Of a DNA stretch of 64,000 bases, positions 6,795-16,870 are shown piece by piece (within the stretch, counting starts at the first letter, position 1; every line of letters begins with the position of its first letter). Source of the stretch: an uncultured Caryophanales bacterium (GTDB lineage Bacteria > Bacillota_I > Bacilli_A > RFN20 > CAG-826); assembly GCA_905197045.1 (NCBI GenBank), contig CAJJXG010000001.1, positions 1 to 64,000 on the forward strand. The letters run 5' to 3'. The notes beneath the pieces were generated by a model that saw only the letters and a list, made by a program, of their open reading frames with translations, searched no databases and was not told where the DNA came from. A program made the position numbers and the translations under genes.

Positions 6795-9563
6795 CTAACG
6801 TTCTTTACTACATTCATTTATCACAGATCTTGTAGCAAACGAAGAAGCAAGCACTATTATAAAAGCAACCCCTATTACCACTAAAATCGAGAAAACATTA
6901 AAGATAGAAAGAGAATTTAAACCTATCATCTTCCCTACCGCTTGACTAACGAAAATGTTTATAAATAATAATGAGCAAATTGATGTTACGATACAAATTA
7001 AAGAATTAATTAGATTATCCACAAAAAACATTTTAAATATTTCTTTGTTTCTCAGCCCTAACGTAATAAATAATTTAATTTCTCCCTTTTGTTCGTTAGC
7101 ATTAATAAAAGTAATAATAAAACTTAAAATTAATGAACTAAAAATACTTAAAAGAGAAAATGCATAAAGTATATACCTTAAAAAAGATGTCGATTCTTCT
7201 ATACTATTTTCAATTTCTAAAAGTGGGTTTTTAAACTCGTAATCTCCAAAATAGGAATTAAGCTTTTTAAGCTCTTCTTCGCCTACTTTTTCATCCATTT
7301 CAAATATGATTGAATTTGGGACAAGCCTAAAAGAAGAAATCTTAAATAAATCTCTAAATAACGAAATTGAATAATCTTTATTGTGATAAATTGAAACGCT
7401 TTTATCATCTTCTATTACATCTTTAATTTGGAGTTTCAAGGTCTTAAAAGTTGTCTTCAATATATCTCCATTCAACTCACTTTGAACAAGCATTGTAACG
7501 TATAGATCTTTGTTTTTTAGCTCTTTATTAGATAAAATCTCCGCAAAACCCCCACTAATTACTATTTCTGTTAAAGGTAAATACTCATCAGTCACCTTAA
7601 ATTTTACATTGTCAGAAGAAGCTTTTAACGCAAAAGCATCAACAACATTTTCAGGACTTTCAATTCGATATATATCTTCAGCTTTTATAATAGAGTGGGC
7701 ATCAATTATTCTATTTAAATCTTCTTCGTTTAGTGAGAAAAACGTAGGATTATTAAAACCGGTAAAAATATTTGTTCCATCATTATAATAGCCAGCCGAA
7801 GAAGAGAAATAGAAATTTTCGTACTCAAATCCATTATCATTTAAAGTAGCGATAATATTAACATCGATTGCATCTTTAAAGGCATCATAAACATAAATTC
7901 TACTTTTTCCTTTGCTGTTATCATAAGTTAAAGGACGATATGTAATTGAGTCAGAATCAAAAACATTATCTTTGAATCTATCATCATAAAATAATTTATT
8001 TAAAAGAACGTTTTGATATTCGTTAGTTTCTATAAAATAGACTTTTTTAAATACCCGTGGATACTCTTCAACTTTGTTTATATTGTTTGAAGAAGGAAAG
8101 CGCATTTGTTCTTCAAAAAGTATTTCATTAAATAAATTATTAGTATGATAAACTCTATTTTTATTATCAAAAATTACTCCCTTAACTTTGAATAATTGCT
8201 CATCACTATATTGCCATTCATTATTAACTAATTCTAAAGAAACAAAATAATCATGGCTTTTTAAATAGTTGCCTAGAGTTTCAAAATCTCGAAGTATGTG
8301 TAATTCTAAACACAGCTCTTTCATTTGATCAAAAGTTATAGAAAGCACTACTTCATCCATTTTTAACGGTTCACTTACACTAGGATAAATCTTATAGTTT
8401 GAATAATCATCAATATAAATATATTCATTAAAATGGCGTGCGCTAAACCCGCTTATTCTCTTTTTTGTATTTGAATTTACGTTATATAATTCATTTCCAT
8501 CAATAAAATAATTCTCAAAGTCTACCAAATAGTTAACGCCGTATCGGGAGATATCTTTTGGATAATGCACTAATAGTTTTTGAATAGTTTGATTATTAGA
8601 AGAATAATAATCAACGATTCTATTAGTTGAGTTTTTCTTAGTTAAAACAACTTCGTTCCCACTAACAATACTACTAAAAGAGGAAGTAATACTTTTATTT
8701 AAACTAGTAGTCAAGGTCATAGCTAGACCAGTAGAAATTAAAGAAACTGAAAATAAAACGCTTTTTATAAGGTTCCTTAATTTTCGAATTTTAAATAAAT
8801 TCTTAAAGTGAGAAAAAATAAAATTTAACGATAAGTGTCCTTCTTTATTCTTTTTTTCAAGCTTCATCAAATTAATGTTTTCATCTTCAAATTTATTGTT
8901 GTGAAAAATATTGCTAATTTTTCCATCTTCTAACTTAAGAACATAATCTGAATACTTTTTAGCGTTTTCCTCATCATGAGTTACAACAATTACTGTTGAG
9001 TATTTTGATACTCCCCTTAATAATTCAAAAATTGATTTTGTATTTTCTTCATCTAAACTTCCTGTAGGTTCATCACAAAAAATAATCTCAGGCGATGTAA
9101 TTAAAGCTCTACCTATAGCAACTCTTTGTTTTTCTCCTCCACTTAAATTTTTAACATAGTTATTTTTAAGTTTAGCAATCCCTAAATTGTCTAAAATTTC
9201 ATTTATTCTTCTTTTTTTAACTTCTTCATTACATTTAATAGCAGCGTCTAGAGTTACTCTTAAGTTATTGTAAACTGTGTCTTCTTCAAAAAGATTAAAG
9301 TTTTGAAAAACAAAGCCAAAATTACGCAACCTAAAATCTCTTTTTTCTTTATCACTTAACTTTTTAAACGTATATTGATCTGCTTGTATATCTCCATCAA
9401 AATCAGAGTTATTTAAAGAAAGTATATTTAAAAGTGTAGTTTTTCCTGTTCCGCTTTCCCCAATTATTGAATAAAGCTTCCTCTCATTAAAAATAAAATT
9501 AAAATTAGAGAATAACTTACGCTCTCCAAAATTTTTACTTACATTAATGGCTTTTAAAATCAT
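6795..9563 (-). CDS. ABC transporter, fused ATPase and FtsX-like permease
   Basis: A 922-residue protein. An N-terminal ABC ATPase covers about 1-225 (Walker A GESGTGKTT at 35-43, signature LSGGEKQR, Walker B IIFCDEPTG). One membrane helix near 265-285 is followed by a roughly 500-residue extracytoplasmic region and three C-terminal helices. This is a MacB-like layout with the ATPase at the N-terminus. Such systems move peptides or lipids or drive cell-surface machinery; the substrate is unknown. The start overlaps the stop of the upstream fusion gene as ATGA, so the two are translationally coupled and probably form a heterodimer. Confidence 0.88.
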   Translation of the reverse strand: MILKAINVSKNFGERKLFSNFNFIFNERKLYSIIGESGTGKTTLLNILSLNNSDFDGDIQADQYTFKKLSDKEKRDFRLRNFGFVFQNFNLFEEDTVYNNLRVTLDAAIKCNEEVKKRRINEILDNLGIAKLKNNYVKNLSGGEKQRVAIGRALITSPEIIFCDEPTGSLDEENTKSIFELLRGVSKYSTVIVVTHDEENAKKYSDYVLKLEDGKISNIFHNNKFEDENINLMKLEKKNKEGHLSLNFIFSHFKNLFKIRKLRNLIKSVLFSVSLISTGLAMTLTTSLNKSITSSFSSIVSGNEVVLTKKNSTNRIVDYYSSNNQTIQKLLVHYPKDISRYGVNYLVDFENYFIDGNELYNVNSNTKKRISGFSARHFNEYIYIDDYSNYKIYPSVSEPLKMDEVVLSITFDQMKELCLELHILRDFETLGNYLKSHDYFVSLELVNNEWQYSDEQLFKVKGVIFDNKNRVYHTNNLFNEILFEEQMRFPSSNNINKVEEYPRVFKKVYFIETNEYQNVLLNKLFYDDRFKDNVFDSDSITYRPLTYDNSKGKSRIYVYDAFKDAIDVNIIATLNDNGFEYENFYFSSSAGYYNDGTNIFTGFNNPTFFSLNEEDLNRIIDAHSIIKAEDIYRIESPENVVDAFALKASSDNVKFKVTDEYLPLTEIVISGGFAEILSNKELKNKDLYVTMLVQSELNGDILKTTFKTLKLQIKDVIEDDKSVSIYHNKDYSISLFRDLFKISSFRLVPNSIIFEMDEKVGEEELKKLNSYFGDYEFKNPLLEIENSIEESTSFLRYILYAFSLLSIFSSLILSFIITFINANEQKGEIKLFITLGLRNKEIFKMFFVDNLINSLICIVTSICSLLFINIFVSQAVGKMIGLNSLSIFNVFSILVVIGVAFIIVLASSFATRSVINECSKER

Positions 9564-11581
9564 TCTTCTTTTAACTCCTCATAAACCTTCTTTTCTTTTT
9601 GAAATTTTAAAGTTAAGTAATCTACCGAATAACTTAAAATCATTAAAAGAATCATCATAAAAAATGTTGTTAAATAGTTAATTTTGATTAGATTATTAGT
9701 TACAAAAAATCCACTTAAATAATTATTAAGTAAAAGTGATGCTCCAATTGTTAATAACAAACCAAGAAATAAACCAATTATTGTGTAATTCATCTCTTCT
9801 TTTAGATAAATTTTAATAATATCTCTTTTTTTAGCACCTAAAACCGATAAAATTGCAGATTGTTTCCTATTTCTTAAACTAGTTGAATAACTTAAAAAGC
9901 CTGAAATAAAAATAGAAGTTAATAAGGCAGTAATAATAAAAATATTAATACCTAAAAAGATACTTTCACTAAGTGTTAAAAACGAGTTAACTAAAGTGTT
10001 TGATGTATTACTAATTGTTAAATTAGCGCTATTTTCTTCTTCAATCATTTCCCTAATTTTCTTATTACTTTCTTCTGATAAAGCTACAATTTGATAAGAA
10101 TAATTAGTGATTGAATCATCGCTATTTGCTCTTGTTAAAAGATCATAAAAAGATACGTTGACTCCTTCGACTTCACTTGTTTTTTCAGCAATCAAATTTT
10201 TTAAAATCTCTTCATAATAAGGAGGAGAATAATAAATTGATGGAGTGTTTAAATACGAAAATTCATTTCTAATTTCTCTAATTTTGCCTTTAAATGTAAA
10301 AGAAAATGATTCAACGATATTCTCTTGAATAGCCTCATTGAAATACAAGTAATCTCTTTTTAATTCAATCTCGATCTCGTCATCAGTTTTTAAATTAAGA
10401 CCAAATTCTTTTTTATAGTTTTCAGCAAAAAGCGAATTTACAATTAAATCGTTTGCTTCATAACTTTTATTAAAATATGGCTTGATAGTAAAATCAGTTA
10501 TTCGTTTTTCACCATTATAAATTGCTTTTTCGCCATTATTAAAATATGAAAAATCGTCAAAAATTAAACAGTCCTTAATTTCATAAAAAAGAGTTTGTAC
10601 TTCTTCATAACTTGGCTTTTCACTTTTTACTAAACTTATCAAAGAATCCTTAATTTCTTCTTCTTCGCTTTTACTAATTTGATATAAGTTATAGTCTGTG
10701 TAACTTTTTGCAAGATTATCTCTACTTGATTGTATTCCACTATTAAAGAAAAGCGAAATAACCATTATAAATAAAGAAAATGCTGCAGAAACGCTATTAA
10801 TTACATTATATTTAAAATTACGCTTCATATTAGTAACTGTAATTGAATTAGGTATTTTCCCTTTAAATTTATTGTCTTCTAGAGTTTCCTTATTTGATTT
10901 TTCTTTATTTATTACATGTTTAAATTTAACGCTTGCCTTTCCATTAACTATTTCAATAATCCCATCAGCAAAATGATTAAATAGTTCATTATTGTGGCTT
11001 ACACAAACTACTAGTATTTTTTTACTTAAGGTTCTTAACTCTTCCATCAACAAAAGACTATTTGCTTTATCAAGTGCACCAGTTGGTTCATCACAAAATA
11101 AAATTTTAGGTGAACTGATTAAAGCTCTAATTAAAGCTAAGCGTTGTTTTTCACCACCACTTAATTTATCAACCAAAAAATCTTCCTTATCATATAGTCC
11201 ATAGCGTAATAAAAGTGTATTTATTTTCTCTTTTTCATCGACACCTTTAATTGAAGAAGCGATTTTTAAGTTTTCTTTTACTGTATAGCCATTTAATAAA
11301 TTGTAACTTTGAAAAATAATGCCTATATCATCTTTTAAGTAATCACTTAATTCTGCGTTATTAAACTTGCTAACATCTTTACCTTCAAAAAATATACTAC
11401 CTTCATCAGGTTTCATTAAACCCATCAAAAGATTTAAAAGAGTCGATTTACCACAACCACTTTTACCAATTACAAAATAAAACCCTTTCTCAGGTAATTT
11501 AAAAGAAACCTCATGCAAAACAACACTTTCTCTACTCCCATCAATTGGAAAAGATTTAGAAAGATTCCTTACTTCAAGCAT
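9560..11581 (-). CDS. ABC transporter, fused ATPase and FtsX-like permease
   Basis: A 673-residue partner of the gene below it. The ABC ATPase occupies about 1-220 (Walker A GKSGCGKST at 39-47, LSGGEKQR, Walker [12 protein letters not shown]). A helix near 265 is followed by an external domain of about 270 residues and three C-terminal helices. AAGGAGG sits 6 nt before the ATG, but that site can be folded into a hairpin with an upstream CTCCTT. Both fusions end in FtsX-type helices, which suggests a paired mechanotransmission or export machine for an envelope substrate that cannot be named from sequence. Confidence 0.88.
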   Translation of the reverse strand: MLEVRNLSKSFPIDGSRESVVLHEVSFKLPEKGFYFVIGKSGCGKSTLLNLLMGLMKPDEGSIFFEGKDVSKFNNAELSDYLKDDIGIIFQSYNLLNGYTVKENLKIASSIKGVDEKEKINTLLLRYGLYDKEDFLVDKLSGGEKQRLALIRALISSPKILFCDEPTGALDKANSLLLMEELRTLSKKILVVCVSHNNELFNHFADGIIEIVNGKASVKFKHVINKEKSNKETLEDNKFKGKIPNSITVTNMKRNFKYNVINSVSAAFSLFIMVISLFFNSGIQSSRDNLAKSYTDYNLYQISKSEEEEIKDSLISLVKSEKPSYEEVQTLFYEIKDCLIFDDFSYFNNGEKAIYNGEKRITDFTIKPYFNKSYEANDLIVNSLFAENYKKEFGLNLKTDDEIEIELKRDYLYFNEAIQENIVESFSFTFKGKIREIRNEFSYLNTPSIYYSPPYYEEILKNLIAEKTSEVEGVNVSFYDLLTRANSDDSITNYSYQIVALSEESNKKIREMIEEENSANLTISNTSNTLVNSFLTLSESIFLGINIFIITALLTSIFISGFLSYSTSLRNRKQSAILSVLGAKKRDIIKIYLKEEMNYTIIGLFLGLLLTIGASLLLNNYLSGFFVTNNLIKINYLTTFFMMILLMILSYSVDYLTLKFQKEKKVYEELKEE

Positions 11582-11587
11582 AAATTC

Positions 11588-11610
11588 CTCCTTTCAATAA
11601 TAAGAAGGAG
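11588..11610 (-). promoter_or_regulatory. Hairpin able to hide the ribosome binding site
   Basis: On the minus strand CTCCTT (11610-11605) pairs perfectly with AAGGAG (11593-11588), the core of the Shine-Dalgarno site of the 673-residue ABC fusion. The loop is 11 nt. Pairing would block initiation, so translational control is possible. Confidence 0.45.
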
Positions 11611-11756
11611 TTTATTTCGCTTTTTTAAAAAATTTTTTTATCTTTTTTTAAATTTTTTATCTATAAATCAATTATTGAAGTTTGATAATATTTTTAACAA
11701 AGTATCAAATTTAAATTTCTCCGTTAGTTTTTATTAAAATACATGCTTATATTTCC

Positions 11757-11791
11757 ACAAAAAAAGACGATAAGTATCATACAAATCGTCT
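11757..11791 (-). terminator. Intrinsic terminator after the ppaX-like gene
   Basis: AGACGAT (11765-11771) pairs with ATCGTCT (11785-11791), and a T run of seven follows on the minus strand. Confidence 0.75.
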
Positions 11792-11802
11792 CATTTTTAA
11801 AA

Positions 11803-12444
11803 TTAAATAGATTTAATTAAGTTATATAACTCTTTATAATCATTAACAAAAAATGTTGGCATTTTATCCTTTTCATAAACTCGAGGACAAAGTTTTAATA
11901 AAACACTTTTTATATTTGCATTAATTGCTGCTAAAGCATCAAAAGATGTATCACCAATCATTAAAGCTTCTTCTTTTTTAACTTTAAATTTCTCAACTAG
12001 TAAATTCAAAGAAGCTGGATTTGGCTTATGGGGAACATCTTCACTTGAAGTAATCATCTCTTTAAAAAGATCGTAAACTCCAAAAAGTTTTAAGCATTTT
12101 TCAGCCATTGGACGATTTTTGCTAGTTGAGATAGTTAAAATATAACCTTCATCATATAACTTTTGTAAAACCTCTTTTTCAAAAGGAAAAAACTTTAAAT
12201 AATCGTCGTAATATTTGGCCGTTCTTAATCGATATTCTTTTAAAATGAATTGAGGATCTTTTTCAGGAAAAGCTCTTTTAATCGATTCTTCAATTGGTGG
12301 ACCACTAAACCCGCGGATAAATTCTCTATCAATTACATATTCTTTTGGTTTATATAATCTAAAAAGCTCGGCCCATGTTTGATACAACACTTCATCAGTA
12401 TCGACAAGTGTTCCATCCATATCAAAGATTAAAAGTTTTACCAT
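11803..12444 (-). CDS. HAD-family phosphatase, PpaX/Gph-like
   Basis: A 213-residue haloacid dehalogenase hydrolase with the nucleophile motif DMDGT (8-12), an alpha-helical cap domain, the motif II Thr/Ser in STSKNRP, a Lys and the C-terminal MIGDTSFD acidic motif. In Bacillus the gene after lgt is ppaX, a pyrophosphatase that clears PPi made by the HprK/P enzyme; position supports the same label here, but hprK is missing from the locus. Phosphoglycolate phosphatase is the alternative. The start codon overlaps the lgt stop by 7 nt, so it is translationally coupled. Confidence 0.8.
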   Translation of the reverse strand: MVKLLIFDMDGTLVDTDEVLYQTWAELFRLYKPKEYVIDREFIRGFSGPPIEESIKRAFPEKDPQFILKEYRLRTAKYYDDYLKFFPFEKEVLQKLYDEGYILTISTSKNRPMAEKCLKLFGVYDLFKEMITSSEDVPHKPNPASLNLLVEKFKVKKEEALMIGDTSFDALAAINANIKSVLLKLCPRVYEKDKMPTFFVNDYKELYNLIKSI

Positions 12445-13979
12445 ATATTAAAGAAAACTGTAATTAAAATAACCATTACAATTAGAACTGCTCCTAAAAT
12501 TGAGGCATTTCTAATAATTTCTTTGTCAGTTTTTTCTTCGTTAACTAAAGTAATATCTTCAAAAGTCGAATTTTTAAAAATCCAAAGTTTTTTGTCTCTT
12601 AAAATTTTAAAAGCAATGAAGAATAAGACAAGAGCAAGACCTCCAGCGATCATAACATAAGAGGTATTAACACTTGCTTGATATTCAAATTCGCCATATC
12701 TTAATGGTTCAAGGAAGGCTCTTGTAGCTCCATACCAAACAAGATACCATCCAACTGCTGTACCTGGAGCATGATATTTACCAAGTCCTTTAACAATTCC
12801 ATAATAAATCACAAAATAACCAAGTAAATTAGTTATTGTTTCAATTGTTGATAAAGGAAGATATGCCATCGATAAATCATTAATTTGATTTGCATAATTA
12901 AATTGATAATTAAGTTTCATGAAAGTTGGCATCCAATCTAAAGATGATAAAGGAATTGCATTACCATGAACTTCAGCGTTAAAGAAATTACCAAATCTAC
13001 CAATTGCTTGGGCAATTAAGATCGTTGGCACAATAAAATCAGCAAGTCTTAAATAACTCATTTTAGTATAATCTGGATTCTTTTTAATATATTTAAAATA
13101 AAGCATTACACCAACACCAGATATAATTCCTAAAATGGCTCCGCCCATAATGCCTAATCCACCTTCATTTAAATAAAGAATACTAACTGGATTTTGAACA
13201 AAATGTGATGCGCTACCAAGTTTAGAAATATCTAAAACAACATACCATAAACGAGCGCCGACAAGTCCCATAGGGAAAGCAATTAAAAAGCAAGTTGTGC
13301 CAAGTCCATGTTTTCCATAGTATTTATAAATTAAATGATCACATAAAGCAAAAACAAGTAAAGCACCACTTAAAATGAAAATAGCGTAAAATGCGATAGA
13401 TATACCACCATCTAATTCCCATCCTCCGCTTGCACCTCTAATATAATATGGTTCTGGATGAGAATAAGAATTAATGAATTTAATGCCATATTTCCCAATA
13501 TATAAAGAATTACAAAGCGGGTAAGAAAGATAAGGTGCATTCCCTTCACTCATTGCAATAAAGAAAATGATAAAAAGAGGAATAGAGGAAAACATCGTAA
13601 TTTTAAATATTTTGCGATATTTATTATCAAGATTATTAAAGAAAAAATAATAGAAGAATGCGGTTATAAAAACCATCATTGTTAAACCAGTTAAAATAAT
13701 AAAGAAATAAGATAAGAATTGATGTCCTGCATCAAGAGTTAACCCCTTTTCATTTATCAGATCTTTTGTGACTGGATCTTCATAAAAAGCTACCGTAAAA
13801 AGAATTAAAGAAAGTACAATTCCTAACGAAAAACCCCCTAAAACTAAGGTATTTTTCTTAATTAAGGTATTAAAATCAAGTCTTAGTTTGTTTTTAATGC
13901 TGTTATAAAGATAAACACTATAGGCAATAGCTGAAATTACAAATAGCGCCATCGCAATGTAATACAAGACTTCACTCAT
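12438..13979 (-). CDS. lgt: Prolipoprotein diacylglyceryl transferase with N-terminal membrane extension
   Basis: A 513-residue integral membrane enzyme that attaches diacylglycerol from phosphatidylglycerol to the lipobox cysteine of prelipoproteins. The Lgt signature GRFGNFFNAEVHG lies at 327-339, with supporting GARLWYVV (241-248) and GGLGIMGG (273-280). The usual Lgt is 260-300 residues; here the core begins near 183 and is preceded by about 180 extra residues with four predicted membrane segments (about 4-25, 44-66, 87-113, 126-143). The window encodes at least five lipoproteins that would be substrates. The start overlaps the uvrA stop by 8 nt, with AAAGGA upstream. Confidence 0.92.
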   Translation of the reverse strand: MSEVLYYIAMALFVISAIAYSVYLYNSIKNKLRLDFNTLIKKNTLVLGGFSLGIVLSLILFTVAFYEDPVTKDLINEKGLTLDAGHQFLSYFFIILTGLTMMVFITAFFYYFFFNNLDNKYRKIFKITMFSSIPLFIIFFIAMSEGNAPYLSYPLCNSLYIGKYGIKFINSYSHPEPYYIRGASGGWELDGGISIAFYAIFILSGALLVFALCDHLIYKYYGKHGLGTTCFLIAFPMGLVGARLWYVVLDISKLGSASHFVQNPVSILYLNEGGLGIMGGAILGIISGVGVMLYFKYIKKNPDYTKMSYLRLADFIVPTILIAQAIGRFGNFFNAEVHGNAIPLSSLDWMPTFMKLNYQFNYANQINDLSMAYLPLSTIETITNLLGYFVIYYGIVKGLGKYHAPGTAVGWYLVWYGATRAFLEPLRYGEFEYQASVNTSYVMIAGGLALVLFFIAFKILRDKKLWIFKNSTFEDITLVNEEKTDKEIIRNASILGAVLIVMVILITVFFNIW

Positions 13980-16833
13980 TTTTTAACTTATCCTTTCTTG
14001 CTTTATCTTCATCTAAAACTCGTTTTAGATATTCCCCTGTATAGCTTCCTTCTGTAGCAGCAATTTTTTCAGGAGTGCCAGTTGCAATAATATTTCCGCC
14101 TTTATTTCCGCCTTCTGGACCAAGATCAATAATATAATCAGCAACTTTGATAACATCTAAATTATGCTCGATTACAAGTACTGTGTCACCATTATTCACT
14201 ATTCTATCTAAAACTTCCAAAAGTTTTTTAACGTCGTTTACATGTAAACCAGTAGTTGGTTCATCAAGAATATATAAAGTTTTCCCAGTAGCTCTTCTTT
14301 GAAGATAATAAGCAAGCTTAACTCTTTGTGCCTCGCCTCCGGATAGAGTCGTAGCTGGTTGACCAACTTTAATATAGCCTAAACCAACATCAATCAAGGT
14401 TTTTAGTTTTCTTGCTAAAGAAACATGTGGCTTAAAAAATTCATAGGCATCTTCAATAGTCATCTCTAAAACATCGTAAATATTTTTGCCTTTATAAGTT
14501 ACTTGAAGCGTCTCTTCATTATATCTTTTACCATCACATTCATCGCATTTTACATAAACATCAGGTAAAAAGTTCATTGGAATACGAGTAACACCGGCTC
14601 CTTGACAATGCTCACATCTTCCTCCAGGAACATTAAAAGAAAATCTTCCTTTATCAAAACCATGAGCTTTTGCATCAAGAGTTTGCGCAAATATATCCCT
14701 AATATCATCAAAAGCTTTAACATAAGTTGCTGGATTACTACGAGGAGTTCTTCCAATAGGTTCTTGTGAAATATTAATAATCTTATCGATATTTTCTAAA
14801 CCTTTTATTTCTTTATAAGGACCATGATCTATATCTTTATGCTCCATTAAAGCATAAATTGAATTATATAAAGTTTCATTAACTAGAGAAGACTTTCCAC
14901 TTCCACTAACACCAGTAACACAAATAAAACTGCCTAAAGGGAATTTAGCACTGACGTTTTTTAAATTATTTACAGTACAACCTGTTATTTCTAAAAATTT
15001 ACCATTTCCTTTTCGGCGAGTTAAAGGAACAGGAATATATTTTCTTCCAGCTAAATAAGCTCCAGTGATTGATTCTTCATTATCTTCAATATCTTTTAAA
15101 GTTCCAGAAGCAACAACATTACCACCATGCACTCCAGCTCCTGGCCCAATATCAACAATAAAATCAGCTGCGCGAATCATTTCATCATCATGTTCAACAA
15201 CAATTAATGTATTACCTAAATCACGCATCTCTTTTAAAGTAGTAATTAATCTTTCACTATCTCTTTGATGTAAACCAATTGAAGGTTCATCTAAAACATA
15301 TAAAACACCTGATAATTTACTACCTATCTGTGTGGCAAGACGAATTCTTTGAGATTCTCCTCCGCTTAAAGTCATCGACATACGGGCAAGAGTTAAATAA
15401 TCTAGACCTACATCAATTAAAAATTTGGTTCTATTTTCAATTTCAGTAATAACCATTCCAGAAACTGCAAGGTCATATTCTGACAATTTTTGGCGCAAAC
15501 CATGGATAAAATCATAAAATTTATCTAAAGATAGACAGGTAGCTTCATAAATATTAAGTCCATCTATTCTCACGCTTAAAACAGCATCATTTAATCTAGC
15601 CCCATGGCATCTTGTACATTCTTTATCTTTTAAAAATGAACCATACCACTCACGATAAAATTCACTTGATGTTTCTTTATATAATCTTTCAATTCTAGTT
15701 TTGATGCCTTCAATATAGCCATCGCGGTGTTGTATGTTGCCACTTGAAGAACGTAAAGTAAAATGAAGTGGCTCCTTACTTCCATTTAAAATAATATCAA
15801 TTTCTTCTTTTGTTAAATCTTTAAAAGGTTTATCACAATCAATATGATAATAATCCATTAAATATTTAAATTGTTGCCAATCAAGATTTTGACTACCAAC
15901 AATATTTTTATAATAAATTATCGCGCCTTCATTTATTGATTTTGTTTTATCTGGAGCTAAAAGATTAATATCAACTTCTTGAGATATACCTAAACCACCA
16001 CAAACTGGACAACAACCTAAAGGTGAATTAAAAGAAAATAAGCGAGGTTCAAGTTTAGGAACAGTAAATCCACATTGAGGGCAGGCATTATGTTCACTAT
16101 AAAGGTGCTCGTCATTATTAATTAAAACTAAAACAAAACCATTTGCCCATTCACTTGCAAGTTCCACCGCTTCAAAAATTCTACTTTTGTTTTCAGCTTT
16201 TAAAACGATACGATCTATAACAATATCAATATTATGTCTTTTATTTTTCTCTAAATCCTTAACTTCTTCTATAAGAAGCATTTCTCCATCAACTCTTAAT
16301 CTAGTAAAGCCGTTAGCTTTAATTTTACTAATGGTATCTTTAAAAGTTCCTTTTTCATTTCTTACAATCGGAGAAAGAATTTGAACTCGACTTCCTTCTG
16401 GGCTTTTCATGATAATATCGGTAATTTTTTGATTTGAAAAAGCCACAATTGGTGTATTGTGTGTTGGACAATAAGGGATACCAACTCGAGAATATAAAAG
16501 TCTTAAATAATCATAAATTTCTGTAACTGTCCCAACGGTTGAACGAGGATTATGTGATACACTTTTTTGATCGATTGCAATAGCAGGAGACAAACCTTCA
16601 ATTGCTTCAACATCAGGTTTTTCAAAATTACCTAAAAATTGACGGGCATAGCTTGATAATGATTCAACATATCTTCTTTGTCCTTCAGCAAAAATCGTGT
16701 CAAAAGCAAGAGTAGATTTTCCACTTCCGCTAACTCCTGTAAAAACAACTAATTTGTCTTTAGGAATCGTCACATTGATATCTTTGAGGTTATTAACTTT
16801 TGCCCCTTTTACAGTAATTTCATTGATTGCCAT
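13972..16833 (-). CDS. uvrA: Excinuclease ABC subunit A
   Basis: A 953-residue damage-recognition ATPase of nucleotide excision repair. It shows two ABC ATPase modules (first Walker A GVSGSGKST, second likewise), two LSGGE signatures, and zinc modules such as CPQC...CPVC and CEHC...CDEC. Length is standard. The start aligns with the family and has only a weak AGG nearby. A TATAAT box ends 8 nt before the ATG, suggesting a leaderless or nearly leaderless message. uvrB is not in the window. Downstream lgt and the ppaX-like gene overlap it, making one operon. Confidence 0.97.
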   Translation of the reverse strand: MAINEITVKGAKVNNLKDINVTIPKDKLVVFTGVSGSGKSTLAFDTIFAEGQRRYVESLSSYARQFLGNFEKPDVEAIEGLSPAIAIDQKSVSHNPRSTVGTVTEIYDYLRLLYSRVGIPYCPTHNTPIVAFSNQKITDIIMKSPEGSRVQILSPIVRNEKGTFKDTISKIKANGFTRLRVDGEMLLIEEVKDLEKNKRHNIDIVIDRIVLKAENKSRIFEAVELASEWANGFVLVLINNDEHLYSEHNACPQCGFTVPKLEPRLFSFNSPLGCCPVCGGLGISQEVDINLLAPDKTKSINEGAIIYYKNIVGSQNLDWQQFKYLMDYYHIDCDKPFKDLTKEEIDIILNGSKEPLHFTLRSSSGNIQHRDGYIEGIKTRIERLYKETSSEFYREWYGSFLKDKECTRCHGARLNDAVLSVRIDGLNIYEATCLSLDKFYDFIHGLRQKLSEYDLAVSGMVITEIENRTKFLIDVGLDYLTLARMSMTLSGGESQRIRLATQIGSKLSGVLYVLDEPSIGLHQRDSERLITTLKEMRDLGNTLIVVEHDDEMIRAADFIVDIGPGAGVHGGNVVASGTLKDIEDNEESITGAYLAGRKYIPVPLTRRKGNGKFLEITGCTVNNLKNVSAKFPLGSFICVTGVSGSGKSSLVNETLYNSIYALMEHKDIDHGPYKEIKGLENIDKIINISQEPIGRTPRSNPATYVKAFDDIRDIFAQTLDAKAHGFDKGRFSFNVPGGRCEHCQGAGVTRIPMNFLPDVYVKCDECDGKRYNEETLQVTYKGKNIYDVLEMTIEDAYEFFKPHVSLARKLKTLIDVGLGYIKVGQPATTLSGGEAQRVKLAYYLQRRATGKTLYILDEPTTGLHVNDVKKLLEVLDRIVNNGDTVLVIEHNLDVIKVADYIIDLGPEGGNKGGNIIATGTPEKIAATEGSYTGEYLKRVLDEDKARKDKLKNE

Positions 16834-16841
16834 ACCTACAA

Positions 16842-16870
16842 ATTATATCGATATAGCCTCTTTTTTTAAA
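16842..16870 (-). promoter_or_regulatory. uvrA promoter abutting the start codon
   Basis: On the minus strand TTTAAA (16870-16865), a 17-nt spacer and TATAAT (16847-16842) are followed by only 8 nt before the ATG. A transcript would begin at or within about 2 nt of the start codon. Confidence 0.6.
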
